Source of the DNA: Dicaeum eximium
Taxonomy: Eukaryota; Chordata; Aves; Passeriformes; Dicaeidae
DNA length: 64,000 bases
Direction of reading: 5' to 3'
Assembly: GCA_013396995.1 (NCBI GenBank)
Contig: VWZP01008554.1
Location: 62,001-126,000 of the forward strand
The translations under genes and the position numbers were made by a program. Below the pieces are notes generated by a model. It was not told the origin of the DNA, did not search any database, and saw only the letters and a program-made list of their open reading frames with translations. Positions within the stretch are counted from its first letter, which is position 1, and each line of letters starts with the position of its first letter. Shown one piece after another: positions 9,358 to 21,127 of the stretch.

Positions 9358-12290
9358 ATGGCTGTTCTCTCCAAGGAATATGGCTACGTCATGCTGACCG
9401 GGGCCGCCAGCTTTGTCCTGGTCATGCACCTCGCCATAAATGTGGGCAAGGCCCGCAAGAAGTACCGTGTGGAGGTGAGTGCTCAGACTGGGGGGATGGC
9501 AAGGTCTGAGCCAGTCTGCTGACAAGCTAGGTGACACCTTGATCAGGTTGGGGTGACTTGCTGACATTTTTCCTGCCCCACCACACAGATGTAGAAGGGA
9601 TGGAGCTGCCATGGATCTCCCAATAGCATAACAGAGCTTGGGATTTGGGACATCAGGTGCTTGGCACCAAGATGCAAGCATATGGCTTTGAGCTTGGCAG
9701 CACTGATAGGCAAGAAACTGCTCGGTCCTTTTTCCCTGCAAATAAGTCTTGATGCAGCACTGAGGGGAAAGGGGTCATAGTGGCACAAAAGTGACAGGAG
9801 GGTTTCTCAAACTCAGGGGGAGCATGTGAGCCCTGTCACAAGTCTTTCAAGTGACCTTCCCTCAGCATCTGTTGGGGCCCCGTTATGCCAGGCAGAGCTG
9901 TGGGCTGGGTGGGGACAGTTGTGAGTCAGGGCTATGGCATGCAGTGGCAGTTGTGCTGCTTGGCTTCAGCACAAGCCACCCTCCTTTGCTCTTTCACCAC
10001 TTCACTCATGTGAAAAGTGACAAGCAGGGGTGGGCACGAGGACAGCTCCCGCTGCATGTTGGGGTGATCCCATTCCTGCTGCATCAGGTCAGGACTGGAG
10101 CAAATGTACCCAATGTGTGTGGTGCACATAGGGCTGGATTCGAGGCCTGGGGAAGCCTCTGCAGCCAGGCAGCAGCTCCAGAAGGCAGTGACTCTGAACA
10201 CAGTTTTTGTGGGCCCCAGGGCAGGCACAGGCTCTGACCTGCCACTGCAGGTTGGTCTTGCAAGCACCCAGGCAGCCCTGGGCTCCTGGGAAGAGGAGCT
10301 GCAGGCCACACTTGCTGATGCTCTGCTGCTGGTTTATTTTTTGGCAGTACCCAACCATGTACAGCACAGACCCTGAACACGGGCAGATATTCAACTGCAT
10401 CCAGCGCGCGCACCAGAACACGTGAGTGACACCTTTGAACGGGAGCCTTGGAACACACAGGGCTGAGGGGCAGGGCCCACAGCCCCAGAGCTGCTGCTGC
10501 CACTGCTCTGATCCAGGCTCAGCCCTGCAGTGCTTAGCAGGAAGGCAGTGCTGGCTCCTTCTCATGCCTTAAACTGTGGGATGGTGTTGTGAAGCAGTCT
10601 CCTCTTCCCCAGTTCCCACCAATTTGCTTCCATGAGTAGATCTTAAGATGTGAGGAATGTTGTTTGCAGAAGGTGCTGATCTGTTGTGCTGCCCAGGTCT
10701 CCCTGGGGAGAGGCCAAAGTCCACCCAGCTCCTGTGGACAGGTTGCAACAATGTATCAGAGGGGTGCTGGGAAGCACAGTTCCCTGGGGAATGTTTAGAG
10801 TGGCTTAGGGAACAAAATGGAAAGAGTGGGTGGGTGTCCTGGGAGAGAGGCACAGGCTGAGAGGAAGCCCCTAAAACTGTGTGTGCTCAGATCCCTTCCT
10901 TCCTCAGCCTCAGCACTGAGCACAGAGACTCGTAATGAGCCCAGAATGCCCTTGGCAGGGAATGTTTACAGCTTCTGCCCTTCTGGAGTTTCGTCCTTTT
11001 AAGCAACCTGAGCACAAACCCAACTTCCTCACTTTTATTTTTCAGCCTGGAAGTCTACCCTGCCTTCCTGTTCTTTTTAGGCACTGGGGGACTCTACCAC
11101 CCGGTAAGTGATGCAGAACTCTGCTCTGGCTCCCTGACCTGGGCAGGGTAGGGGGCAGGAGACCAAGACAGCCCCTTCAGTAGCCAACATCACACTTAAC
11201 AGCAGTGCCCCTTCTTAGCATTTAGTTGTAAAAGGTCTTCTGCAGGAAAATCACAAGTAATAAACTCATTACTGCTGTTTCAGCTATTAGAGCCCTTTGC
11301 TTCCCCTAAAGGTGCCTTGTTAGACAAAGCAAAGCATTTGTAGCCTCCAGTCACTCTGTAGAAGAATCCCTCCAGCCCAGTTTTTCCAAGCCCTGCCAAA
11401 CAAAGTCAACAGAAGCCTGGATTATTTTCAACTGAAAGATGCAGACAGCTTGGGAGGGGGCAGGCACATGGGAGAGGCCAAATCCAGTAGCTCTGTCTTT
11501 GCCATCAAAAGACAAATTACATCTTTCCTGAAGACAGACTCCTTTTCCAAAAGGGAAGGAAGCAGCATAGGCACATCTGGCAAATGGGAGCCACATTGGA
11601 GCGAGCTCTAAATTAAGAATCAAGGTGGAAGTTTGGAACACCTGCTGGAGGCAGTGGAGCAGGGCTTGGAGCAGCAGCTGCCTCCACAATCCTGGTCCTT
11701 GCTCTGGCTCGCTAACTGGCCAGGGGTGAAATGAGATTGAGCAGGACTTTGCTCAAGCCTCTAAAGCCTTTAATGCTTCTCCTTTCTGTGCAGAGAGTTG
11801 CCACAGGGCTTGGCATCACCTGGATCGTTGGGAGACTCCTCTATGCCTATGGCTACTACACAGGAGGTAGGACTGTACCCTGCAGCACACACTGCTGCGA
11901 CTCAGGTCTCCTGCAGTGACCTCAGGACTCTTTGCTCCCAGCCAGGTGTGGAGGAAAGGGTGCAGGTCTGCAGGCTGCCAACACTGCAGCATGGCCTTCC
12001 TGCTCTTGGGAAGAGTTCTCATCCAGCAGGGATGCCTACCCTAAGAGGCCTGAGCTGGTGCCTGCTGTTTTGCCCAGGGCATTTCCCTTTAGTTCCTGCT
12101 CCCCTTTCAATCTCCAGGCTGGGCTAGTCTTTCAGTGAACTGACAAATCCTGCTTTTTTTTTTTCCAGATCCTAAAAACCGAAGGAGAGGAGCCTTTGGT
12201 TCCGTGGCACTCCTTGGGCTGCTGGGCACAGGCATCTATTCAGCCTGCCAGCACCTGGGCTGGGTCTCCCAGCATGGGTGCAGAAGCTAA
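9358..12290 (+). CDS. MGST3: MGST3, microsomal glutathione S-transferase 3
   Basis: MGST3 is an integral ER-membrane protein of the MAPEG family with glutathione transferase/peroxidase activity toward lipid hydroperoxides; it has also been reported to make leukotriene C4. Coding exons are 9358-9474, 10348-10421, 11046-11103, 11794-11866 and 12169-12290 (147 codons; human 152). All junctions are GT-AG and the frame closes exactly. The start (MAVLSKEYGYVMLTGAAS) is nearly identical to human. The MAPEG signature is intact around FNCIQRAHQNTLE (from exon 3 into exon 4), as is the LLYAYGYYTG stretch. Four hydrophobic segments are visible. The C-terminus differs: it ends WVSQHGCRS, with one terminal-region Cys instead of the mammalian CC pair. 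Intron 1 (7168-9350) carries an old CR1 piece. The gene converges on ALDH9A1, with about 1 kb between their stop codons. Confidence 0.96.
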
Positions 12291-12355
12291 AGGGACTTTT
12301 CTTCTGTTTTCTTTTAGAACACTTGGCTTTCTGTGCTTTTTCCCTTTTCTTTCTC

Positions 12356-12361
12356 AATAAA
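12356..12361 (+). terminator. MGST3: MGST3 poly(A) signal AATAAA
   Basis: A canonical AATAAA lies 66 bp after the MGST3 stop codon, giving a very short 3' UTR. Confidence 0.8.
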
Positions 12362-12379
12362 AGGAAGTTGTCCATTCTG

Positions 12380-13283
12380 TATTTTCATTCTGAAGCTACA
12401 GAGGGTTTTCTTAAAAAGCTCTGCAGAATGCTAGAACTACTCTGGTTTTGTAGGAATACAGAAATCTGTCTGTCAGGCAGAGATGTTCCTTCTAGCTTTT
12501 ATAATTTTAGTGATCAAAAAGCCACCTTGCAGCTCATTTAACCCATGGAGCAACAGCCCCATTTCTGGACCCCTCAATTCATGTCACACTGAGAAGATGT
12601 TTCAGAGTAAGTATTTATTTAATTGCTACAAAGAAGATGTAAGCAAACAACTGAAGTTGTTGCTTCATCATGTGTATAAAGAACAGTAAGTTTACAGGAA
12701 GGAAGTGAGATAACTTTCACTATTCTGCACTGGAGCTCACCACTACTCTTGTGTGGAGGTGATTCTCAGGGCCATGCCCGGCCCAGGCAGCCAACCCTCC
12801 CCACAATGTCTTGTCCCACTTTTAAGTAAGGTACAGATAGAAAAAAACCAAAACTTGATGTTACCAATGGTCTAGAGGGAATTAACAATGTGTCCTTAAG
12901 GCTTTTATGGGGTTACAGAATAGGGTGGGTCAGGATAGTTATAGGATATCACTGTGTCCAAGAGCTTATAAGTGCATTGAGTAGGGCCCCACCTTTTAAG
13001 AAGCCAGAACTGAAGCTGATGGAGGGTGGAAGGCAATGGGAATCAAGGCACACAGCCTGGGAAGCCTGGGCCTGGCCTTGGCCACTGGCAAGCCTCTGGT
13101 AACACCTCTGTGGCTGCAGGAGCTGCTGCCAAAAGCCAGACTGGTGCCTCCTGCTCTGAGCTTCCCACTGTCCACCAGGCAGGTCACAGCTGAGCCCTGT
13201 GTGTACAGCCTCCCTCGCAGGAGCAGGGTGGCTAAATGCTGCTCCAGCTCTGCTTGCCCCAGGCACTGACAACTGTAGGGTAA
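12380..13283. other. Convergent spacer between MGST3 and ALDH9A1
   Basis: This stretch lies between the two convergent 3' ends and shows no exon or clear repeat. A minus-strand AATAAA (TTTATT on plus, near 12613) could be a distal poly(A) signal for ALDH9A1, in which case most of this stretch is ALDH9A1 3' UTR. Confidence 0.45.
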
Positions 13284-13289
13284 TTTATT
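13284..13289 (-). terminator. ALDH9A1: Candidate proximal poly(A) signal of ALDH9A1
   Basis: AATAAA on the minus strand lies about 75 bp after the ALDH9A1 stop. It would give an unusually short 3' UTR; the alternative near 12613 would give about 750 bp. Sequence alone does not decide. Confidence 0.45.
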
Positions 13290-13364
13290 GCTGTGTACAT
13301 GAGCCACATCTCTGGCTGGCAGGAAAGAGCTGCCTGATGCTGCAGCCCAGGGGCCCCAGAACCA

Positions 13365-16300
13365 TTAAAACACAGACTCCACATCACCCATCTCCACGCA
13401 GACAGTCTTCAGCTGCGAGTAGTACTCAATGGCTGCCCGGCCGTTCTCCCTGCCAAATCCTGCGGGGAACAGATGGAGTGAGGACACAGCTCCAGGCAGT
13501 GCCAGTGGCCACTCACAGCCCCTGGAGCTGGCATGTAGCAGGGGAGGTCACACAGAGCTCACCTGAGAACTTGTATCCCCCAAAAGGCAGCTCCACAGGG
13601 CTGACATTGTAGTTGTTGATGAAGCACATCCCAGCCTTGAGAGCAGCCACTACCCTGTGAGCCTTCTGGATATCCCTGCAGGAAAAGGGCAATTCAGCTG
13701 GATCCCCTCCTTCCCTGCCAGGCAACATGCACTGGAGAAAGGCCAGCAGGCCACACTGCTTTTTGGAGTCCAACCTGCCCTACTCTCTCTTTGCCCGCTC
13801 AAAGGAAGCAGCACCAATTCCCAAGGATGCTCCAAGTGCATTTGATTCAAGAGGGCAGGACAAGGACACCAGCAATACAGAGTGGAACGAGTAGCCAGCA
13901 GCAGCACAGCAGGCTCCTGATGCATCCTGGAGGTGCAGGAAGGCAGGCAGCAGGCCAAGCCAGGCTGGGAGGAACCCAAGGGACAGCTGGGCCCACCCAA
14001 CATTTGGGGAAAAATGGGAGGTGTGCAGTCATGTACAGATTTTCCTTTTGACAATCCCTTGTTTCAGCTTTTCTGGAAGGGGATTCCCATGCCCAGGCAC
14101 TGCAAGAGGAGCAGCAAACCACTGCAGTACTTCCCCTCCCCAGAATGATTCCACAATATTGCCCAGTCATACCTGGTGAAGACACCACCTGCCAGGCCAA
14201 ATTTAGTGGTGTTGGCTCTCTCCACGACCTCCTCCTCTGTGTCAAAGGGGAGGATGGCCATGACAGGCCCAAAGATCTCTTCCTTCACACATGTCATGTC
14301 ATCCTTGCAGTTCCCTGGAAGCATGGCAGAGCACAAGTGCTTCAGGAGGAAGAGCAGCAGCACAGCCTGTGCACTCAGCAACCCACACAGCCTTGGAGAC
14401 AGCACCCAGCATGGCAGAGCAGCCAGGCACACCCTGCACCTCAAAAGCACCAACAGCACAGATTTCCCTGGATGCAGTTCTTGGAAGCCTCAGCTCTCTC
14501 TAGAACCCCCATCCAAGTGCCCATCCATGCTGGGGACATCACAGAGCCAGGTTACAAAGCTGAACTCAGCTTTCTCAGGAGAAATCCCACAACATCCATG
14601 GTACCATGACTGAGATTGATCCTACCTAACACACAGGGCCTCATGTAGTAGCCATTCTTCAGCTTTGGGTCATCTGGCACATACAGGTCCCCACCACACA
14701 GCACCTCTGCCCCCTGGAAAAAAGCCAAGAGAGGAAGGGCTGCAGGCACGGCCAGGAGCATCCTACCCAGCTCTGGCTGGCCTTTGGCCTATCCCAGCAG
14801 GCTCTGCTAAAACGTTCCTCCCCACCTTTCTTATAAACCCCTGTTTTGTACTGAAAACCTGCAATCAGGTGTACCCAGATTCTTCTCCTCTCCAGGCTAA
14901 ACCACCCCAACTCTCAATCTTTCCTCATGTGTTTTTCCTGTGCTGAGGATTCCAGAGCTTGAAGTGGGGTCTCACTAAAGCAGGTCAGAGGGGCAGAATT
15001 CCCCCACACCTGCTGCCCTCACTGCTTTGGATGCAGCCCAGGACATCAGGGGTTTCTAGGTGCCAGCACACATGGCTGGGGCATGTCCAGGCTCTCATCC
15101 ACCAGTACTCCCAAGTCCTTCCTCACAGTGCTGCTCCATCTGCTCATGCCACAGCCTGGATTGATAGCAGGGGTTGCTCTGATCCAGGTGCAGCATCTTG
15201 TACTTGGCTCAAATCACCTCCCTGTCCTCCATGTCCCTTAACATAACTTCTAGGAGGATCTGTTCCAGGGTCTTTCCACAGTCACATGGTGAGGCTGACG
15301 GGTTTGTAATTCCCAGGCTCTTGTCCACCTTTCTTGAAAATGGGTGCTTTTCCTTTTCCAGTCATTTGGGACTTCACCTGACTGCCATGACTTTTCAATT
15401 ATCATGGAAAATGGCTCAGCAACTACACCAGCCAATTCTCTGAGGACCCTGGGATGCATCCCAGCACATCCCATAGACTTCTGTATCTAGTGGTCCAACA
15501 TACCCACTGAGTAAACTAAAAACAACCAAAAAAACCAACTTAACTGGGAAGGCACAGGGCAGGAGAGCAGCTGGCAGTGTGTTTGTCTAACAGGAGAGAC
15601 ATTTCAGGGCAGTCACTAGGCAGCATCACAATCTCACCTGCTCCTTTGCCTGCTTGATAAAGCCCTGCACACGATTCAGGTGGGGTTGGTTGATGAGGGC
15701 TCCCATCCGCGTGTCTTCCAGAAGAGGGTCTCCAACTTTGATTTTCTGGGTGCGTTTCACCACCTCCTTTGTGAAGGTATCCAGGATCTTCCTCTCCACA
15801 AACACTCGGGTGCCGTTGCAGCACACCTGGGACACAGGACAGGCAGCTCAGAATAGGAAACACAGCGCTCCACAGTCCTTCCCTGCTTGGGTCCTGCTCC
15901 AGAGGCTCTTGGAAAAGCCCCTGCAGAACTGCCACAACAGCTAACTTGTCCCAGGGGACAAGGAACACAAGGAGATTACCCTGGGGCCCTGACCGCACCC
16001 AACAGTCCTTGATGGACACAGTGGTTCTGATGCCACCAGGTGGCAAAAACGCATCAGGTCACCAGCAGCAGAGACCTTGAGCTGACTTCTGAATTCCCAG
16101 AAGAGACCCTGCTGAGCAAATTTGCCAACAGGGTTACACAAAACCTGCAGCACAGGTGGATATCCCGAATTTGGGAAGGACAGAACCCTATCCTCAGGCT
16201 CAGCACCCCAGGCTGGAACCTCCAAGGGACACCAGCACAGCTTCTCCTGACCTGTGAGTGCCAGACTGGTGCCCAGGGCACAGAAGCAGCTGTGCTGAGC

Positions 16301-19300
16301 TGGGTGCTTGGTGCCAGTGAGGCTCCATGTTTGGGAAGGACAGGACACTGGCTAAGTGTCTCCACTGTGGCTAAAGCACACTCTGCTGGGACACCCTGCC
16401 CTGGCTCCTGCAAGGGCATCCCTTCTGACACTGCACAGGGAAAAGTGTGGCAGGATGGGAGCTTCAGGGCATCCCTCACTTACAGGAGGTCACAGGCTGG
16501 CCCCACTGCCTGACCCTGAGCCCACCCTGTCTCTCTGGGAAGGAGCACTCCTGCCCCACAGACACACACCTCGCCCTGAGTCAGGAAGTTGGCCATGAGG
16601 GCTCCCTTCACGGCATTCTCCAGATCAGCGTCTGAGAAGATGATAAGGGGGGATTTGCCCCCCAGCTCCAGGGTGACTGGCTTTATCCCTTTAGCTGCCA
16701 TCTCCATGATCTGAGGGGAACAAGGACACAAGAGATAGGTGATCCACTGGCCAAGGGAAGCAAGAAAGACTCAAAGGACCATTCACCAACAAGAGAAGCA
16801 GCACAAAGGGCAAGCTGGGTTCCCTAGATGTGGTGAGTTCAGACTGAGGACAGCCTCAGAGGGTTTGGGGGTTGTTTCTTTATAGATAAAGCAAAGAAAA
16901 TCTGGAGAGGCATTTGCAGTAAGTCTCATGCTTAGTGTAAGCTGCAGGCAGCTGTAGCTGCCATCTGCCACTGCAACCCACAGGTACACACATCATGGAA
17001 GCATGTAGGAAGCATTCACGGGACAAAACAGCACCTTCAAGTCAGAGTTTATTTCCAAAAGTCTTTCTTTAATTTTGGAATAATTAATTGAGAGTGAGAA
17101 ACACACAGAAACTATCCCCTTACTTAAAAACAGTAGGTTGCATGCAGCCTTAGTGCTTTATAGCAGTCAGAAACACATTTTTCTAGTGCTGCTGTTTCAT
17201 GCACTCTCCTCCTGACATCAACACCCACCTGAGCAGCTCAGAGACTTCACTGCAACCAGGGGCTAAGCAAGTGAAGCTGACCAAAGTGTTTCTCTCCCAA
17301 GCCCGTGCCCAGCAGGTTAACTGGATCCCCAGCATGACCCTGCACGTGCTGCGAGCTCCTCGCTCAGCCCCAAAAATGCTGACCCACACTCTACCGCTAC
17401 AAGCCCTGTGCAGAAAAGTTCAGGGAGGTATCAACTACAGACCTCTTGTCTCAAGGTGCCTTTACCTTCATGCCAGTTGGCACACTGCCAGTAAAAGAGA
17501 TTTTGGCCACATCTGGGTGATGGCAGAGGAACTGGCCCGTGGCAGCCCCACCCTGCACCACGTTGAAGAGCCCCTTGGGCACTCCGGCTTCTGTGAAGAT
17601 CTCCGCCAACTTCACCACAGAAATAGGGGTGAAGGGTGAAGGCTTGAAGACCATTGCATTGCCTAAGGGAACCCAGACACAGGCAAGGTGGGGTTAACAC
17701 CCAATCTGCTTCAGGGAAGAGACAAAAACAACCCCCACCCCACACTGTGAGTTTGTCTCAACAGACCCCAGAAATTTCCCCCAGGAGAAGAGGAAACACT
17801 TTCAGCTGATCACTGCAACTAAGGGTGCCCTTCCTGCTGGGGAGAAGGCTGGAGGAGATGGGACTGCTGGTCTTGCCTTGCAGGCATTTCCAGAGACCTT
17901 CCCCATCTGGTACAAAGCCAAGCTATCAGTGTTTTTCTGGATACACTCCTAACCTCTTGACATCTGACATATTCCTCCTTCCATTTCCCTTCCCTTTCTG
18001 CCAGAGTAAAAGCCTGAACATTCTGCTAATCCTTCAACACTTCAAGGTAAGCGTAGACTTCACCCCAGAAATGACTCTCCCCCACAGGATCACTTGGCTT
18101 TGAAGAGACACTTGTGTGGGCAGAAAGGCTCCATTACCACAAGCCAAGGCCGGGCCAGACTTCCAGCAGGCGATCTGGAAAGGGTAATTCCAGGCTCCAA
18201 TCCCAACACACACCCCAAGTGGTTCTCTCCGAGTGTACCCAAAGGATCCCCCGGGAAGCTGGATGTGTTCACCTGCAAAGAAACAGCCAGAAGGTAGAAA
18301 AAAGCCAAGTCCCTTCTTGTCTAATCTCCAGCTCCCAGGGGTCAGATCTGGCTTTGCCTGGGAGCAGAGACACAGTTTTAAACCAGCAAGCTCACAGAAA
18401 GTGTGTGAGTGCCCAGAGAGCACGGCAGCATTGGGCAGAGACCTCTCAGAATCCTTCCAAGGTCTTTGGGAAAAGGAATGGTCCATCTCTCAGAGAAATC
18501 AGCAGCAAAGATGGCTTTGTGCCACTGGAGTTACCAGGGAAGGTGGGACAGAGAGCAAAGAGCAAGCTCCAGTAACATCCTCACCTGCCAGAGATCCTGC
18601 CAGCCCTGCGTAATACTCCAGGCACTGCCAGGATACATCGATGTCCACTCTGGCTTCAATGATGGATTTCCCATTGTTGATGGTCTCCATCGTGGCAATT
18701 TCGTCTCTCTGCTCCTGTGAGCAGAAGAGGACAGAGACAACACATTAGAGAAGCCTGGAGCAGAACCCCTCAAGGAGACAGCTGCTTCACAAGCAAACAG
18801 GTCCCAGACAAGATCCTGCCATGAGAACGGTCATCTCCAAAAGGGATATTCCCAATTACTGTTTATCAATCTCCCCGTGGTGACTGAGTGCAGGGCAATG
18901 TCAAAGGGAAAGCTGCTGGGGTTCACTGCTGGTCCAGTCTTGTTTAACATCCTTTTTATCTAAAAGATGAACAAACATGAACTTAGAAGCCAGCTGGCAA
19001 ACAGTGATTAAAATTCGCAGAACTAAACTGGAAAGGGCAAACAGCAAGATCAGGATGGAACCAGAGGCCAGTGAAGAGGGACAAAGCAATGCAGCTGGGG
19101 AGCCTCCTTTAACAGGCCCTCTCCCAGGCCTGTTAAATATTACCCTGCTCTGCAAGTCTGGCATAAAGGAAAGTTTTCTCATTACTTATGCACACTGGGG
19201 AAAGAAGGTCTGGGTTCTCACAGATCTGTGCCTTGATGGAGACTAACTCTGATGCCCAAGAACCTGTTATCTTAGAAAGGAGTCTGTGTTAAACCTCACT

Positions 19301-20747
19301 TACGTGCATCCTCCCCCATCTGTATTATATGATAGATAAAAACCAGTACTCCTACTTTCTCTTATTGCCAGGACACATCCCAGTGATTTAACAACAGCCT
19401 CTGACAAGCCAAATGTTCAGCAATGCCAGTTATGCAATTTCAGCTTTGAAAGTGTGTGCAGTGAAATTTAAACTTTGGAGCAGCTAAAAGAACCACAAAC
19501 CCAGCAAGATGCCAAATGGGTTGCTTCAGTTTTATGTTTTCTAACAGAACTAAGCTGAGAAAGCACACACTGGCCTTGAATCCAGTGATAAGATCAAAGC
19601 TGCATGCATAGGTGCTGACTCCAGTGACAAGAGCAAAGCTCTGCCTGAGGCAGCCTCCTGTCTCTTCTGGCCAAAGGTGAGTTTTAACTTCTGAGCAACT
19701 CCTGGAGCTCTGCAAGTCCTGCTGAAGCTCCCAAGAGCCACAATAACCCACAAAGAAGCTTAGAGACAGAACCACCCCTCTCTCCCCCAACATACCCGAA
19801 TAATTCTGGCAGCCTCCAGCATCACCCGGCACCGCTCCATGCCCGACATCTGACTCCATATTTTAAAGGCAGCTTTTGCGCTCTGCACAGCCAGATCAAC
19901 TTCCTTCTCCCCAGAGCAGGGCAGCTTGCACAGCACACGACCTAGGCGCGTTTGAAACAGGGAAAAAAATGAATGGAAACCTCAGAAAAGGGGCCCAGAA
20001 TGTGGTTTATCTTGCACCAGACCCCACATACTTCAGTCAAGCCACCTATACCAGGCACAGAATTTCCCACTGAAATCCAGTGATTTATCATCAGCAGAAG
20101 AAGAGGTGCTGCAATTCAGCTGGTCCGAAAAGAGCAGACATTCCCCACAGTCGTGTTCTGGTTACTAATTAGCTCCAGTTGCTACAAAATTCCTGGGTTT
20201 CCCAGTTGAGTTTGTTACACTTCAACCCCCCTCTTCAGGACTCCAGTTACACATTCCTCAGGAGGGTTAAACACTTAGAAGTGATTCTGCTGAACGCTGC
20301 ATACCGCTAACTACAACTGCATCATTACAGAGACATTTAAATCGTGAGGTTTTGCCAAAATCAGGCCGCATTTTGCGCCTGACAGAGCGAGAGCGCATAA
20401 AGAACGACGATGGCCAAAGGCTGGGGGCAGAGCGCAGCCACGACAGGAGCAGCGGGGCGTGCAGGACACCCGCACAGGCGCGCCCAGCTGAGCTGCGGAA
20501 AGCCGAGCACAGCGGGCCCTGCAGGCACGGACGCTCTCCCGGCCCCCGGAGGTTCCCCGGTACCTGTGGCCGGCTCGAACACCTCCTCCAGCTGCCCGCC
20601 GTCGGCGGGGTGGACGCGGGCGCCCCCGCGGTAGTTGAGGGGCTGCTGCACGGTGAGGGTGCCGGTGGCGGAGCTCATGGCAGGACCGAGTGCGCGCAGC
20701 CGGGGGAGGAGCGGGAGGAGGCTCGGCGGCCGGGACCAGGCCAGCAT
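13365..20747 (-). CDS. ALDH9A1: ALDH9A1, 4-trimethylaminobutyraldehyde dehydrogenase
   Basis: This NAD-dependent enzyme oxidises trimethylaminobutyraldehyde in carnitine synthesis and gamma-aminobutyraldehyde to GABA. Eleven coding exons read 20747-20564, 19941-19796, 18714-18585, 18272-18138, 17662-17466, 16710-16570, 15826-15638, 14713-14626, 14314-14173, 13675-13563 and 13459-13365. All junctions are GT-AG and the joined frame has 519 codons (human long form 518). Catalytic features are present: oxyanion Asn182 in GAWNYPFQ, FTGSVPTG (255-262), general base Glu279 in VTLELGGKSP, nucleophile Cys313 in EVCCNGTR, and EEIFGPV. The C-terminus ends VEMGDVESVF. ATG 20747 adds a 23-residue Arg/Leu-rich leader resembling the mammalian long isoform; ATG 20678 gives the 496-residue cytosolic form. 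TMCO1 lies immediately upstream on the same strand, and MGST3 converges from the other side. Confidence 0.97.
14870..15500 (-). repeat. CR1 LINE fragment with reverse-transcriptase remnant, antisense to the plus strand
   Basis: It lies in ALDH9A1 intron 7 (14714-15637). The minus strand encodes a piece of CR1 ORF2 at about 15474-15330, readable as MHPRVLRELAGVVAEP and IIEKSWQSGEVPNDWK, typical of CR1 reverse transcriptase. The downstream part (15330-14870) matches the CR1 ORF2/3' region in pattern. It is inserted in the same orientation as ALDH9A1 transcription. Truncated and not functional; borders approximate. Confidence 0.85.
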
Positions 20748-20880
20748 CGGCGGGATCCCGTGAGGCGCCGCGGCCGAGGCGCCGCCTCTCCCTCAGACGC
20801 CTTTTCACCGTCAGGGCCCGCCCCGCCCGGGGCGTGCCAGCTGCGAGCAGCCGCTCTCGCTCCCCACCACCCAATTAAGA
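20564..20880 (-). promoter_or_regulatory. ALDH9A1: ALDH9A1 CpG-rich promoter/first exon
   Basis: A dense G+C and CpG segment covers ALDH9A1 exon 1 and about 130 bp upstream, and continues into the start of intron 1 (to about 20400). It stops abruptly at about 20870, where AT-rich TMCO1 3' UTR begins, so the promoter must be compact and abuts the end of the upstream gene. Confidence 0.6.
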
Positions 20881-20914
20881 GACATTGTTAACATAAATTA
20901 ACATGGCCATGCCG

Positions 20915-20920
20915 TTTATT
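20915..20920 (-). terminator. TMCO1: TMCO1 poly(A) signal AATAAA
   Basis: AATAAA on the minus strand (TTTATT on plus) lies 208 bp after the TMCO1 stop codon. The cleavage site would fall at about 20890-20900, only about 150 bp before the ALDH9A1 start codon. Confidence 0.7.
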
Positions 20921-21127
20921 ACTCAGAAACAAAGGTCGCGCTATCTTCCGAGAGAAGTTTCTTGGTTGGATGAACGAACAACTGCTGGTGGAATACTCCA
21001 AATGGACGATGATTTCAGTACTGCATAGCCTGGTTTTGGACACGGGATGCCTGGTGCAGAATCCTGTCTGGTCACCTCTCCAAGGCAGTCTTGTGGCACT
21101 GGTCAGGCTGCCCGTGAGGGCTGTGCT

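Noticed and set aside
20311..20891. Long frames (179 and 187 codons) on both strands at ALDH9A1 exon 1
   Set aside because: Shadow frames in a CpG island; the true frame is fixed by homology.
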